Positions 9,405 to 21,089 are shown, counted from the stretch's first letter. The stretch is 64,000 nucleotides of DNA from Ochrobactrum sp. CGA5 (GCF_006345815.1 NZ_VCIG01000005.1:619934-683933); one strand, 5' to 3'. The notes: generated from the letters alone by a model not told the origin. Numbers and translations are program-made.

Positions 9405-11258
9405 TTGAAAAACTGGATCACGCAGGCCCTCAGGCTTCCTAAATATTTGCGTCAATCCTTCAGCACGATCTTCATCGATGACGAGCGTGGCAACTTCGCA
9501 ATGATTACGGCGGTGGTGCTGGTACCGCTGCTTCTCGCTGGCATGGTAGCAGTTGACACAGCAAATCTCATGCGTGTGCGGAACAATGTACAGGCTTCAC
9601 TTGACGCAGCGGCACTAGCCGTCGGCAAGAAGTTTTCTACCGGCGCTCCACAATCCGACATGCAAGTCTACGGAGCACAGATATTCAACGCGAATCTCAC
9701 TGCGTTGAGCGTCAATGCCGTTCAGTTTCAGGTAGATTTTCCAGAAAGCAGGGAAAAGGAGCAGCAAATACAAGCAACTGCCAAATTCACATATAAATCT
9801 CTTTTTGGCGTCATTGCATCTCGCCTGCTGGGTTCAAAACAAAACGACTGGGACAACAAAGCTTATGCACTAAAATCTTCTGTAAGACTCAAAAACACCA
9901 TTGAAGTATCGTTGGTCCTCGATAACTCCGGCTCAATGGATTACTACGGAAGCGGCTCTAATAAAAAACGCATGGACTTGCTCAAGGATGCGGCCAAGCA
10001 ATTGGTAGAGACCATGGCCGCCCAATCCTCCATCATTACGCAGGTCGAAAGGCCCGTGCAGTTTTCTCTGGTTCCATTCGCAGGTTCCGTCAATGTCGGT
10101 CCGCAATATTTAAATGCACCATGGATGGATACCACAGGGTTGAATAAGATCAGCTTCGAGAACTTCGACCTGCCCATTACAATCGATAACCAACGCAAGA
10201 TCATTGAAGACCCGGTCGGAAGTAAACGTTTTTACAAATCCGGCTCGGGGTGGGGACCCGATGATGGAAAGCCTTTTTCCCGCACTGTTCTTTATAATGA
10301 CATTTCAGCCAGAGACTCTACATCTTGGCTAAAATGGGCAGGATGTATTGAAGCTCGCAGTGGCAAATATGCACTGAATGTTTCTCCACCCGTGACCAGC
10401 AATCCAGCAACCATGTTCGTGCCAATGTTTGCGCCCAGCGAATACTACAACAGTGGCCGCGATCGCGGACTAAACTATTGGTGGGCAGAAACTTCGCCCG
10501 GCAAAGATTATCTGAAACTTCAGCGCGATGTCACCAAGTACTACCTCAAATCTCGAATCGAACGCCCTGAGGGTGGCGGACCGAATTATAGCTGCACCAC
10601 CTCTCCACTAACGCTGCTTACCGATGTTTCCCGCGACGAAGGAAAAAAAGCGATCCTGAGCGCAATTGACGCCATGAAGTCAAGCGGTGGCACGAACGTG
10701 CCTGAAGGGTTGGCATGGGGATGGCGAACGATTGCTCACGCTGCCCCCTTCAGCGAGGGGCGGCCCGAAAGCGAACGGGGAAACGACAAAGTCGTGATCG
10801 TTCTGACCGACGGCGCAAACACTTATTATACTTATAAATCTCTTCTGGGAAGCAACGGCTCGGATCGCGCTGACAACCAATCCTATTATTCAGCCTATGG
10901 CTATACTCGTGAAGTTCCTGCTGAATATGGACGTACACGCCTATTTCAGGAGACGAGTGTCAGTGTGTCGCAAGACAACGCGGTCTATGGCAAAGCCATG
11001 AATGCTAAATTCGACACTCTCTGCAACAACGCAAAGACTGCAAATGTCATCATCATGACAGTGGCACTTGATCTCAGCACTAGCAAAAGCGATGAGAAAG
11101 CGCAGATCGATCTTCTTAAATCCTGCTCTTCCAACTCGCGTGTTCGCACGGAAGGCGGCAAACCCGCAAAACTTTTCTGGAACTCCACAGGTGGAAATCT
11201 TGCGGAAACCTTCCGGCAAATCGGCGATGAATTGTCAAACTTGCGCCTTGTCGATTGA
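9405..11258 (+). CDS. TadG-like von Willebrand factor A protein
   Basis: A 617-residue protein resembling the TadG component of Flp/Tad pilus systems. Residues 28-52 (GNFAMITAVVLVPLLLAGMVAVD) form the single N-terminal membrane anchor typical of TadE/TadG proteins, leaving a large periplasmic part. A von Willebrand A domain starts near residue 165 with the metal-site motif LDNSGSM at 172-178 and continues with SGGTNVPEGLAWGW and VVIVLTDGANT. Three clusters of aromatic and cysteine-containing loops interrupt it. The start is a TTG at 9405 with GAGGG upstream; no ATG precedes the membrane anchor in frame. No other tad/cpa genes are nearby, so this is an orphan and its partner is not known. Confidence 0.78.
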   Translation: MKNWITQALRLPKYLRQSFSTIFIDDERGNFAMITAVVLVPLLLAGMVAVDTANLMRVRNNVQASLDAAALAVGKKFSTGAPQSDMQVYGAQIFNANLTALSVNAVQFQVDFPESREKEQQIQATAKFTYKSLFGVIASRLLGSKQNDWDNKAYALKSSVRLKNTIEVSLVLDNSGSMDYYGSGSNKKRMDLLKDAAKQLVETMAAQSSIITQVERPVQFSLVPFAGSVNVGPQYLNAPWMDTTGLNKISFENFDLPITIDNQRKIIEDPVGSKRFYKSGSGWGPDDGKPFSRTVLYNDISARDSTSWLKWAGCIEARSGKYALNVSPPVTSNPATMFVPMFAPSEYYNSGRDRGLNYWWAETSPGKDYLKLQRDVTKYYLKSRIERPEGGGPNYSCTTSPLTLLTDVSRDEGKKAILSAIDAMKSSGGTNVPEGLAWGWRTIAHAAPFSEGRPESERGNDKVVIVLTDGANTYYTYKSLLGSNGSDRADNQSYYSAYGYTREVPAEYGRTRLFQETSVSVSQDNAVYGKAMNAKFDTLCNNAKTANVIIMTVALDLSTSKSDEKAQIDLLKSCSSNSRVRTEGGKPAKLFWNSTGGNLAETFRQIGDELSNLRLVD

Positions 11259-11375
11259 TATCCCCAATCACGTCCCCATATGCAGGGGTAGCCATGCCCT
11301 GTCACCACTTGGCTGTCCGTTGGCAAGGATGGTGGAAATTAACCATCATTTGACTGTCAATTTTCTCAGGCAATC

Positions 11376-11403
11376 TTGACAAGTCGAAGTCCCGCTTCTA
11401 TCT
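11376..11403 (+). promoter_or_regulatory. Likely heat-shock promoter of groESL
   Basis: TTGACA at 11376-11381 is followed after 16 bases by CTATCT at 11398-11403. The preceding C (CTTGAC) and the CTTCTATCT block resemble alphaproteobacterial sigma-32 promoters. The expected start point falls at the CIRCE element. Inference from sequence only. Confidence 0.55.
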
Positions 11404-11413
11404 CAGAGCCACG

Positions 11414-11440
11414 TTAGCACTCTCGTACGATGAGTGCTAA
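11414..11440 (+). promoter_or_regulatory. CIRCE operator (HrcA binding site)
   Basis: TTAGCACTC at 11414-11422, a nine-base spacer, then GAGTGCTAA at 11432-11440. This is a perfect match to the CIRCE consensus. CIRCE is known to bind the HrcA repressor and to control groESL operons. It sits between the likely promoter and groES. Confidence 0.95.
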
Positions 11441-11502
11441 CAAGCGCGGATCGGATCGATCCGTTAACAGGGTTCAACGTCTATAACACCAAGGGTTATA
11501 CC

Positions 11503-11799
11503 ATGGCTGATATCAAGTTCCGCCCGCTTCATGACCGCGTCGTCGTTCGTCGCGTTGAATCGGAAGCCAAGACCGCTGGCGGCATCATCATCCCTGACAC
11601 CGCCAAGGAAAAGCCGCAGGAAGGCGAAATCGTCGCTGTTGGCGCTGGCGCTCGCGACGAAGCTGGTAAGCTGATCGCTCTGGAGGTGAAGGCTGGCGAC
11701 AAGGTTCTGTTCGGCAAGTGGTCGGGCACCGAAGTCAAGATCGGCGGCGAAGATCTGCTGATCATGAAGGAATCCGACATTCTGGGTATCGTTGGCTGA
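11503..11799 (+). CDS. groES: Co-chaperonin GroES
   Basis: The 98-residue heptameric lid of the GroEL chaperonin. It starts [17 protein letters not shown] and contains the mobile loop ([20 protein letters not shown]) that contacts GroEL, then [15 protein letters not shown]. The ATG at 11503 is used because it gives the canonical N-terminus and has AAGGG upstream; an earlier in-frame start would fall inside the CIRCE element. It is the first gene of the groES-groEL operon, with a 77-base gap to groEL. Confidence 0.98.
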   Translation: MADIKFRPLHDRVVVRRVESEAKTAGGIIIPDTAKEKPQEGEIVAVGAGARDEAGKLIALEVKAGDKVLFGKWSGTEVKIGGEDLLIMKESDILGIVG

Positions 11800-11852
11800 T
11801 CAGCCAAAAGCATTTCGCCTTTATCCAAGAAATCCAATTCACCATAATCTGA

Positions 11853-13517
<1,665 letters not shown>

Positions 13518-13550
13518 AAGTCCAGCATCTCACATCGATGAAAATGCGAG

Positions 13551-13579
13551 AAAGGCGGCTCAAGGCCGCCTTTCTTTTT
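13551..13579 (+). terminator. Rho-independent terminator of groESL
   Basis: AAAGGCGGC at 13551-13559 pairs with GCCGCCTTT (ending at 13573) around a five-base loop, followed by CTTTTT. It lies 34 bases past the groEL stop. Confidence 0.9.
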
Positions 13580-14044
13580 ACGTTGCGTAACCGTCAGTGA
13601 TTTATGAAAAATTTACTCTGCTCGTGCTTTAGCATAGTTAGTTCTTTGTTTTAGAAACTTCTGATTGACTTATCGCGGTCAGTCATGATCAATCCCGACT
13701 GACATAGAGATGGACTTCCTGTTTGCACCCGCACTTTGGAAGTCCTGTCTCAGGCAACAGGAAAGGCAGGCTTCGGCCTGTCTTTCCACTTGCGCGCCCA
13801 ACAATCCGCCCTCATTTCGCAGCATTGATCTGTGCTTTCTAACGCCAATGCAAACATAGCGGGCAAGAGCAACCAGCATTTCTTCCGATGTGCGCAATGG
13901 CGACACCCGACCGTACTGCGCGGCTCGACGCCTACATGAATTACTGGGCTGGCTTAGGAAGCTGATCGGCGGAACAGGACTCTTAAGTGACCACGGGCCG
14001 CCTAAACGTTAGAGTTCAGGCTTGCCGCTTGCATAGTATGCCCT
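13580..14044. other. Gene-free stretch with a UUCG hairpin
   Basis: About 465 bases between the groESL terminator and the next gene. I see no convincing gene. The main structure is a 12-base-pair hairpin at 13760-13787 capped by TTCG (see findings). A 75-codon minus-strand frame at 13679-13906 crosses the hairpin and looks fortuitous. Confidence 0.5.
13760..13787. repeat. Long hairpin with UUCG loop
   Basis: GGAAAGGCAGGC at 13760-13771 pairs with GCCTGTCTTTCC at 13776-13787, with one G-U wobble and a TTCG tetraloop. Neither side has a T run, so it is not a standard terminator. It may be a REP-like palindromic repeat or part of a small RNA. Confidence 0.6.
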
Positions 14045-14338
14045 ATGATTATCCGCAGTCACAATAAAATGGATGATCAGATGCATAAGGAGCTTCCTAT
14101 CGCCACAGCCCCCAAAGATGGGCGCAAGATAACAGTTGTCTGGACCGACGAAGACGATCAGCGCAACGAGTCAATTGCACAGTATAGAACACTGGCTCAA
14201 TTGCAGGCCGGTGGCGGTCAATGGGATGAAACCGATACAGGATGGTGGACGTTCACCGATAGCAAAACCCAACGCAAGATCGAACCGATCGCTTGGATTT
14301 CGGGAATGGATGACAGCGACGAAGATAACGGCGCCTGA
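14045..14338 (+). CDS. Small hypothetical protein
   Basis: A 97-residue acidic soluble protein without signal peptide or membrane segment; I do not recognise it. It has two tryptophan-rich segments (TGWWTFTDS and IEPIAWISGM) around a charged core (TVVWTDEDDQ), suggesting a small folded domain. The start is uncertain: ATGs at 14045, 14069 and 14081 are all possible and none has a strong ribosome site. It lies alone between groESL and fumC. Confidence 0.6.
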   Translation: MIIRSHNKMDDQMHKELPIATAPKDGRKITVVWTDEDDQRNESIAQYRTLAQLQAGGGQWDETDTGWWTFTDSKTQRKIEPIAWISGMDDSDEDNGA

Positions 14339-14501
14339 CCGCAGATCTCCGGTCAATAAAAATTGACTTTTATAATCATATTTTATCGAATGTTTGCGTT
14401 ATAGAAGTTTCACGATGAAACACTAGCCCGCCAAGGACTTGGCGGTGCTATATTCGCTTTGGACGGCTCGGTTTCGAGTCCAAGTTACCCGGAGACCAGA
14501 C

Positions 14502-15893
14502 ATGACCGCTACGCGAACCGAAACAGATACGTTCGGACCGATTGATGTTCCTGCGGACCGCTACTGGGGCGCCCAAACGCAGCGCTCACTACAAAATTTC
14601 AGGATCGGCGCAGAGCGCATGCCGCTTCCGTTGATTCATGCATTGGGTGTCGTCAAACGCGCGGCTGCTGAAACCAATATTGCTCTCGGTAAACTCGATC
14701 CAGTTCTCGGTCAGGTCATTGCGGTAGCCGCCTCGGAAGTCATTGAGGGCAAACTAGATGACAATTTTCCATTGGTCGTCTGGCAGACTGGTTCGGGAAC
14801 GCAATCCAATATGAATGCCAATGAGGTCATTTCAAACCGGGCTATCGAGCTTCTTGGCGGTGAAATGGGTACCAAGAAACCGGTCCATCCCAACGACCAT
14901 GTGAATATGAGTCAGTCGTCCAATGACAGCTTCCCCACAGCAATCCATATCGCCACGGCGGTTGAAGCAGTCAATCGGCTCTATCCGGCGCTTGAGCGCT
15001 TAACTAAGGCGCTGCAAGCCAAGGAGGACGCCTTCAAGGATGTCATCAAGATCGGCCGCACACACACGCAGGATGCCACGCCGGTGACACTCGGACAGGA
15101 ATTTTCCGGTTATCGATCCGCATTGGAGTATGCGCGCCATCGCATCGAGCAATCACTCACGGACGTCTTCCTGCTCGCGCAAGGAGGGACCGCCGTCGGC
15201 ACGGGCCTGAACGCACCAATCGGTTTCGATACGGGCTTTGCCGAAGCTGTGAGCGAAATCACCGGCCTTCCATTCAAGACTGCTCCCAACAAATTTGAAG
15301 CCCTTGCTAGCCATGGCGCCATTCTCAACTTCCACGGTAGCCTGAACTCTTTAGCCGCAGATCTTTTCAAGATAGCCAACGATATTCGTTTTCTCGGTTC
15401 GGGTCCTCGCTCTGGCCTTGGTGAACTGTCACTGCCGGAAAACGAACCGGGGTCTTCTATCATGCCGGGTAAGGTCAATCCAACCCAAGCTGAAGCTTTG
15501 ACAATGGTGGCTACACAAGTATTCGGCAACCAGGCAACGGTTACAGTCGCCGCAAGCCAGGGCCACTTTGAGCTCAATGTCTTCAAACCGGTGATTGCTT
15601 ATAATGTTCTGCAATCAATCCGCATCCTTAGCGACGCGATGGTGTCATTTGCTGATCACTGTGTGGGTGGTATCGAACCGAACCTCAACCGCATCAGAGA
15701 GCTGTTGGACCGCTCGCTAATGCTTGTGACCGCATTGGCCCCAGCCATCGGTTATGACAACGCAGCCAAGATCGCCAAGTCTGCTCACAAGAACGGAACG
15801 ACTTTACGTGAAGAGGCCCTGGCGAGTGGATTGGTTTCTGAAGACGACTATGAGCAACTGGTGCGCCCTGAGAGAATGATTGCGCCGGAATGA
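14502..15893 (+). CDS. fumC: Class II fumarate hydratase
   Basis: Interconverts fumarate and malate in the TCA cycle; the class II enzyme is iron-independent and tetrameric. The 463-residue protein carries the superfamily signature [11 protein letters not shown] (about residues 317-327) and the upstream [13 protein letters not shown] and [14 protein letters not shown] blocks of class II fumarases. The ATG at 14502 is selected because GGAG lies just upstream and it gives the family N-terminus [24 protein letters not shown]. It appears to be transcribed alone. Confidence 0.97.
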   Translation: MTATRTETDTFGPIDVPADRYWGAQTQRSLQNFRIGAERMPLPLIHALGVVKRAAAETNIALGKLDPVLGQVIAVAASEVIEGKLDDNFPLVVWQTGSGTQSNMNANEVISNRAIELLGGEMGTKKPVHPNDHVNMSQSSNDSFPTAIHIATAVEAVNRLYPALERLTKALQAKEDAFKDVIKIGRTHTQDATPVTLGQEFSGYRSALEYARHRIEQSLTDVFLLAQGGTAVGTGLNAPIGFDTGFAEAVSEITGLPFKTAPNKFEALASHGAILNFHGSLNSLAADLFKIANDIRFLGSGPRSGLGELSLPENEPGSSIMPGKVNPTQAEALTMVATQVFGNQATVTVAASQGHFELNVFKPVIAYNVLQSIRILSDAMVSFADHCVGGIEPNLNRIRELLDRSLMLVTALAPAIGYDNAAKIAKSAHKNGTTLREEALASGLVSEDDYEQLVRPERMIAPE

Positions 15894-15994
15894 ATTGTAT
15901 TCATATTGTAAACGAACTGTCGAGGATTAGACGGCTTTCCTTGACAGTCAGCAACCGTTAAATGATGCCGCAGTTCAACAGGAGATAGCCTCGC

Positions 15995-16396
15995 ATGTCC
16001 TCCATCACTCCGCAGTCGAATGGCGTTGTAACGCTCATCGCTCGCATCTTTCTTTCCATTCTTTTCATCCTTGCCGGCTATGGCAAGTTGACCGCCATCT
16101 CGGGCACCGCAGGTTATTTCGCTGGCCTCGGTCTACCGGTTCCAACCGTTACGGCTGTCATCGTCGGTCTGGTCGAATTTGTCGGCGGCCTCGCAATTCT
16201 TGTCGGCTTTCAGACGCGTATAGCAGCAGCCATCGTCGGTCTGTTCACCATAGGAGCGACGCTAGTCGCCCACATGGACTTCTCGCAAGGCATGAACGCC
16301 ATGATGGCGCAGAAAAACCTAGCGATTGCCGGCGGCCTTTTCATCCTCGCTCTGCACGGCGCAGGTTCGCTTTCGATCGACGCAAAGCGCGGCTGA
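15995..16396 (+). CDS. DoxX family membrane protein
   Basis: A 133-residue inner-membrane protein with four hydrophobic segments (about residues 15-35, 50-70, 75-95 and 107-123). The motifs ARIFLSILFILAGYGKL at the N-terminus and GLVEFVGGLAILVGF in the second helix identify the DoxX/YphA group. AGGAG lies well placed upstream of the ATG. Members are small quinone- or redox-associated membrane proteins without a settled biochemical role. It is followed by a bidirectional terminator shared with the opposite-strand GFA-like gene. Confidence 0.85.
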   Translation: MSSITPQSNGVVTLIARIFLSILFILAGYGKLTAISGTAGYFAGLGLPVPTVTAVIVGLVEFVGGLAILVGFQTRIAAAIVGLFTIGATLVAHMDFSQGMNAMMAQKNLAIAGGLFILALHGAGSLSIDAKRG

Positions 16397-16420
16397 TAAA
16401 GTACTGTCAATATAACGAAA

Positions 16421-16455
16421 AGAAGCCGCGCCTTATCCATGGCGCGGTTTTATTT
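16421..16455. terminator. Bidirectional terminator between doxX and the GFA-like gene
   Basis: CCGCGCC at 16426-16432 pairs with GGCGCGG at 16441-16447 around an 8-base loop. Runs of A precede it and T follows it, so it can serve both converging genes. Confidence 0.8.
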
Positions 16456-16890
16456 TACCCAAAACCTTGTCGCCAGCGCGATCCACAAGCCGGATACCCC
16501 TCGAATTGAGGCCGGTCGTCCAGAATGTCGTACCATGCAGCTTCAGAGCCAGCGAAAATATGGGCGGAAGGCTTTAGGTTAGGATTGTCGGCCAGCGCAC
16601 CATAATTGACGTGAACATATTCCCCATCGCGAACGATAGAATACAGCAAAGAACCACAAGGGGCGCAGCGCACGTCGTAATCGGTCTCGTTGCCAAGAAA
16701 CATAAGCGAAGCTTGATTGCTCGTCTCTTCCAATGCGCTCATTCTTATTCCGCCGACAGCCTTGAATGCGCGTCCAGTAGCACGATGACACAATGAACAA
16801 TGGCGACTCAGGGTGTACTCGATCTCATCGGCACCGTGAAGTTGATGGTTTCACAAGCACAACGATCAACCAACTCCGCACACGGCTCAT
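16455..16890 (-). pseudogene. GFA (glutathione-dependent formaldehyde-activating) family gene with a frameshift
   Basis: Zinc-binding GFA/CENP-V family protein, small and cytoplasmic. The main frame (16455 to about 16850) reads DEIEYTLSRHCSLCHRATGRAFKAV and later VRCAPCGSLLYSI, giving the CxxC zinc ligands, but it lacks the N-terminal CxC motif and runs into a stop at 16851-16853. The missing part is found just upstream in another frame: VDRCACETINFTVP, which should join DEIEYT directly. A one-base shift near 16826-16834 thus splits the gene. This may be a real pseudogene, a sequencing error, or use of a TTG at 16793 for a shortened protein. The original start is not clear. Confidence 0.65.
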
Positions 16891-16957
16891 CTGCGCTACT
16901 CCGGGTTACGATTGTGAAATCGCAACCCGCAACATAAAAAGACAAACTCGAAGTTAT

Positions 16958-17653
16958 CTACCCGTCCAATCCTTTGCGAATGCGAGCAGCAACTTCTGTG
17001 ACACGTGCATTTTCCCGGCTACGGCGCGCTGAAACAAGGCAAGCCTGCGAGCGCAGGATAATGCCGTCTTCCAAAACCTTGAGGCGATTGGCGCGCAAGG
17101 TAGAACCGGTCGAGGTAATATCCACGATCATATCGGCGGAACCCGCCGCCGGAGCGCCTTCCGTAGCGCCCAGGCTTTCAACAATACGGTAAACCTGAAT
17201 GCCGTGTTTCTGCGAAAAAAATTGCTGAGTCAGTCGCCAGTATTTGGTAGCTATGCGCAGACGGCGACCATGACGCTGGCGGAAATCTGCAGCAACATCA
17301 TCGAGATCAGCCATGCTGGTCACATCACGCCAGACTTCAGGCACTGCCACGATCACATCAGCATGACCAAATCCTAGTTCTGCTTCAATAGCCACCCGTT
17401 CTTCTGAATGCGCCAAGGTCTCCCGAACGAGATCTTCACCTGTAACTCCCAGATCGACGCTACCATAACCCAGCTCGCGAGCGATTTCGGAAGCTGAAAG
17501 AAACAGAATATCGAGATCAGGCTCCCCCTCGACACGCGCTCGATAATTGCGAGAGTCATCCGGCAGGATCACTTTGTAGCCTGCCTTATCTAGCACTGCG
17601 AGCGTCTGCTCTTTAAGCCGTCCCTTCGACGGTAATGCGAGGGTGACACTCAT
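16958..17653 (-). CDS. hisG: ATP phosphoribosyltransferase, short form
   Basis: Catalyses the first step of histidine synthesis, joining ATP and PRPP. At 231 residues it is the short HisG, which lacks the C-terminal regulatory ACT-like domain and needs HisZ. It shows the family blocks [13 protein letters not shown] at the start, [13 protein letters not shown], and the PRPP-binding [14 protein letters not shown]. Its start overlaps the hisZ stop by four bases (ATGA), making it the last gene of hisS-hisZ-hisG. Confidence 0.97.
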   Translation of the reverse strand: MSVTLALPSKGRLKEQTLAVLDKAGYKVILPDDSRNYRARVEGEPDLDILFLSASEIARELGYGSVDLGVTGEDLVRETLAHSEERVAIEAELGFGHADVIVAVPEVWRDVTSMADLDDVAADFRQRHGRRLRIATKYWRLTQQFFSQKHGIQVYRIVESLGATEGAPAAGSADMIVDITSTGSTLRANRLKVLEDGIILRSQACLVSARRSRENARVTEVAARIRKGLDG

Positions 17654-18792
17654 TTTTTCTCTCCCGCCAACATCTGAAGCCTATCCATCCAGATGGAGAA
17701 GCCGACACCGGGGATGTTTTCGGAAGCACCCAACATGGTCAGAAGACGATCATAACGACCGCCGCCTGCCAGAACAGCGTCCTTTCCCACACCAAGAGCA
17801 CGTATCTCATAGACAAGTCCGGTATAATAATCGAGCGGGCGTCCGAAAGAGGCGTCGTAGATAATATCTTTTGTGGCAATGCCGGCATCTGAAATGGCTT
17901 CGCTGCGCGCTTCAAACTTCTGCAACACCGCAGCAAGATCAAGGGTGTGCTCCGATGCAAAAGCCCGCAAGGTAACGGCCGCTGAATCAAGCGATACACG
18001 CATTTCGAGAAACTGCTTCAAAAGATCAAGCGCGGATGCTGGGAAGCGCGTGGCCGCCAGATCTTCCTTCTCGATCAACCGCCGCGCAATCTCTGCGGGC
18101 GAGCGCCCCGCGCTGGGTGAAATGCCAGCTTCCAGCATTTCCGTTTCCAGCATGCGCGCAAGCCCGGTTTCATCGCCTTCAGCCACAAGAACGGCCAGCG
18201 TTTCCGGCAATGGATCGCGCCGCTGGGCGCCGGTCAGTTCGATTAATACCTGTTCCATCGAACTTGCATCGCCGAAAGAACGCAGAAGCTTCTTGCGCCA
18301 GCCTTGTGGCAGGCCCAGCGCTTTCAGCATGCCTGCAAAAACTGACTGGTCGCCCAAAACAATCTCGAGTTCAGCTTCTAAAGCTGCGGCACGAACGCAG
18401 GAAAGTGCGTCGGCAATCGAGCGCGCATCCGAAGCCGCCTCGTTGGAAGCGCCCAAGTCTTCAATGCCAGCTTGAAGGAATTCAGCCGCTCCGTCACGAC
18501 GCTGACGGAAAACCTCACCCAGATAGGCATAGCGCTTCGGCGTGGCGGCATTAAGAGCGATGTGATTGCGGCAGACCGGGATGGTAAATTCCGGCCGCAA
18601 GCACAAGCTATCGCCATTCTCGTTCTCGGTGAGAAAGATACGGCGACGCAAATCCTCACCCGCCATATCCAGAAACGGGTCGGCCGGCTGTATCAGCGGA
18701 ATTTCAACAAGTTCAGCTTCGCGCGCCTCAAGCGTCGCACGCAGAGAATTGAGAACACCAGACGAGCTCGATCCAACCATGGTTTCCGTCAC
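17650..18792 (-). CDS. hisZ: ATP phosphoribosyltransferase regulatory subunit
   Basis: A 380-residue paralogue of the histidyl-tRNA synthetase catalytic core that does not charge tRNA. It forms a hetero-octamer with short HisG and mediates histidine feedback. Class II synthetase-like motifs are visible ([51 protein letters not shown]). It overlaps both neighbours by four bases, hisS upstream and hisG downstream, so the three are translationally coupled. Confidence 0.95.
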   Translation of the reverse strand: MTETMVGSSSSGVLNSLRATLEAREAELVEIPLIQPADPFLDMAGEDLRRRIFLTENENGDSLCLRPEFTIPVCRNHIALNAATPKRYAYLGEVFRQRRDGAAEFLQAGIEDLGASNEAASDARSIADALSCVRAAALEAELEIVLGDQSVFAGMLKALGLPQGWRKKLLRSFGDASSMEQVLIELTGAQRRDPLPETLAVLVAEGDETGLARMLETEMLEAGISPSAGRSPAEIARRLIEKEDLAATRFPASALDLLKQFLEMRVSLDSAAVTLRAFASEHTLDLAAVLQKFEARSEAISDAGIATKDIIYDASFGRPLDYYTGLVYEIRALGVGKDAVLAGGGRYDRLLTMLGASENIPGVGFSIWMDRLQMLAGEKK

Positions 18793-20297
18793 TTCGCTCG
18801 TTCTGCACGATCTCGCGCCTGACCGGCAAGGATTTCACGGACGGCATCGATGAGGTCATCTTCCTTGGCCGTGATCTGCGCAGGTCGACTTTCACGCCAG
18901 GTCACGTTGTCTTCTATCTCCGCAGAAAGACGCTTGCCCTCAATGAGATCCTTGATCTGGACCTCGCCAGCCTCACGTTCCTGGGAACCCTGAATAATAA
19001 CACAAGGAGCCTCACGACGATCCGCATATTTCATTTGCGCCTTCATGCCGGACCCACCAACATACATTTCAGCGCGAATGCCAGCCTGACGCAGATCGGA
19101 GACCATTTTCTGATAGCGGCCAAGGCTTTCCGTATCCTTGTCCATAACCAGAACCACCACTGGACCGACGACATCGGTTACATCCAGTTTGCCGAGATTC
19201 TTCAAAGCCGTCATCAGACGCGAGACGCCAATGGAGAAACCTGTTGCCGGAACCGGTTCCCCCCGGAAGCGTGAGACGAGACCATCGTAACGGCCTCCAC
19301 CACCCACCGAACCGAACACGACCTTCTGACCGTCTTCGTTGGTCACGTCGAACAAAAGCTCTGCCTCGAAAACCGGGCCGGTATAATATTCAAGACCGCG
19401 CACAACAGACGGGTCGATTTTCACACGACCATCATAGCCGCCTGCCGAGAACAGCGCCTGCATGTCCGCGAGTTCGGTCACGCCTTCTTCGCCCTTGGCG
19501 TTCCCTGCAACAACAGTGCGGAGATTCGTTATCGTATCGGCGCCAGTCGCCGCACCTGCCGCAGTGAATGCGAGAACTTTTTCGATTGCGGCATCGGAAA
19601 GTTCGGCACCTTTGGTGAAATCGCCGCTCTCATCAAGTCGACCCTTACCAAGCAAAAGGCGGACGCCTTCAGGTCCAAACTTATCGAGTTTGTCGATGGC
19701 ACGTAGTACATTGAGACGCTTGGCGGCATTGCCTTCGCCTTCAAGACCGATAGCATCCAGCACGCCATCCAGAACCTTGCGGTTATTGACGCGAATCGCA
19801 TAATCGCCACGACGGACACCAAGACGCTCAAGAGTGTCAGCCATCATCATACACATTTCGGCATCGGCCGAGACATTCGGCGCACCGACCGTGTCGGCGT
19901 CGAACTGCATGAACTGACGGAAACGCCCCGGCCCCGGCTTTTCATTGCGGAACACCCAGCCATTGCGATAACTGCGATAAGGCTTTGGCAGCGACTCGTA
20001 GTTTTCGGCAACGAAACGGGCCAACGGAGCAGTCAGATCATAGCGCAACGACAGCCATTGTTCATCGTCATCCTGAAAGGAAAACACGCCTTCGTTCGGG
20101 CGATCCTGATCTGGAAGGAACTTGCCGAGAGCATCAGTATATTCTACGAGTGGAGTTTCTACCGGCTCGAAGCCATAAAGGTCATATACTTCCCGGATGG
20201 TCGCCATCATCTTTTCAGCGGCGCGCAAATCATCTGGCACCCGATCGACAAACCCACGCGGCAATCGCGCCTTCATCTTGTCCGCTTTATCGGCCAT
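18789..20297 (-). CDS. hisS: Histidyl-tRNA synthetase
   Basis: Charges tRNA-His. The 502-residue protein is a class II synthetase with [18 protein letters not shown] (motif 2 region), [28 protein letters not shown] split over the catalytic site, the histidine-binding [22 protein letters not shown], and a C-terminal anticodon-binding domain. It is the first gene of the hisS-hisZ-hisG operon. An 8-base inverted repeat lies about 43-68 bases upstream of its start. Confidence 0.97.
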   Translation of the reverse strand: MADKADKMKARLPRGFVDRVPDDLRAAEKMMATIREVYDLYGFEPVETPLVEYTDALGKFLPDQDRPNEGVFSFQDDDEQWLSLRYDLTAPLARFVAENYESLPKPYRSYRNGWVFRNEKPGPGRFRQFMQFDADTVGAPNVSADAEMCMMMADTLERLGVRRGDYAIRVNNRKVLDGVLDAIGLEGEGNAAKRLNVLRAIDKLDKFGPEGVRLLLGKGRLDESGDFTKGAELSDAAIEKVLAFTAAGAATGADTITNLRTVVAGNAKGEEGVTELADMQALFSAGGYDGRVKIDPSVVRGLEYYTGPVFEAELLFDVTNEDGQKVVFGSVGGGGRYDGLVSRFRGEPVPATGFSIGVSRLMTALKNLGKLDVTDVVGPVVVLVMDKDTESLGRYQKMVSDLRQAGIRAEMYVGGSGMKAQMKYADRREAPCVIIQGSQEREAGEVQIKDLIEGKRLSAEIEDNVTWRESRPAQITAKEDDLIDAVREILAGQARDRAERAK

Positions 20298-20339
20298 TTT
20301 TCCTGCCTGATCGCTGATTTATACAAACATACCGATTGT

Positions 20340-20365
20340 AACCGGCATCAATTCTGTTGCCGGTT
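20340..20365. promoter_or_regulatory. Inverted repeat upstream of hisS
   Basis: AACCGGCA at 20340-20347 and its exact complement TGCCGGTT at 20358-20365, separated by ten bases. It could be an operator or a leader hairpin of the hisSZG transcript. No regulator is assigned. Confidence 0.45.
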
Positions 20366-20408
20366 TCCTAACCGATCAAGTTCGTTGCGGCAAGTGCGGG
20401 AAGCACGT

Positions 20409-21026
20409 TCAGCGTGTCGCAATGGCGACAGCCGCGCCCGCCATCATGCCGGCGCTGGTTCGGTTGGCAATTCGCATCATGCGGGGGCTGCGCAGAAACC
20501 GTCGTGCCTGCGCTGCAAGCACCACCCATGCCGTATCAACTGCCGCTAGAACTGCGAACATGACCAGCAGCAATTCGACCCAACCGACCAGAGAAACATG
20601 CGTGATATCAACGACCGTTGGCAAGATGGCAAGGTAGAAAACCATGATCTTCGGATTGCCGAGCGTGATCGCCAGCGCGCTAAAGAAAAGCTTTCCAGCC
20701 TCACCTTGACGGGGAATGACATTCTCATCTGCGACTTCACCTACCGGAGCGATCCACATCTTCCACGAAAGATAGATCAGATAGGCTACGCCCACATATT
20801 TGAGAATGAGAAAGGCTGTATGAAAAGTGTTGGCCAGCGCGGCCAATCCCCATACTGCCAGCGAGAGCCAGATGGCATCACCGAGCCATAGACCGAACAT
20901 GAATGGAAAGACGCCCTTGTGGCCACGGCTGATGACACGCGCCACCAACGCGCCAACATTTGGCCCCGGCGTACCCGCCGCCACAACCAGAATACCGGCG
21001 AATGCCAACAACGACACCAAATCCAT
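20409..21026 (-). CDS. LysE/RhtB family amino-acid exporter
   Basis: A 205-residue inner-membrane exporter of the LysE/RhtB superfamily with about six hydrophobic segments. It has the conserved N-terminal block AGTPGPNVGALVARVISRGHKGV and the following GLWLGDAIW, then LGNPKIMVFYLAILP in the second half. The ATG at 21024-21026 is chosen because GGGAG lies six bases upstream; an ATG 15 bases earlier overlaps that site. The substrate (a basic amino acid, homoserine, threonine or a related metabolite) cannot be told. Confidence 0.9.
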   Translation of the reverse strand: MDLVSLLAFAGILVVAAGTPGPNVGALVARVISRGHKGVFPFMFGLWLGDAIWLSLAVWGLAALANTFHTAFLILKYVGVAYLIYLSWKMWIAPVGEVADENVIPRQGEAGKLFFSALAITLGNPKIMVFYLAILPTVVDITHVSLVGWVELLLVMFAVLAAVDTAWVVLAAQARRFLRSPRMMRIANRTSAGMMAGAAVAIATR

Positions 21027-21089
21027 GATCGACTCCCACATTGAACGAGGTGTTTCTCGCAGAAATAATGCGGCTTAGCAATCGATGCG

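Noticed and set aside
13679..13906. 75-codon minus-strand frame after groESL
   Set aside because: It passes through the UUCG hairpin, is rich in unlikely residue mixtures, and has no convincing ribosome site.
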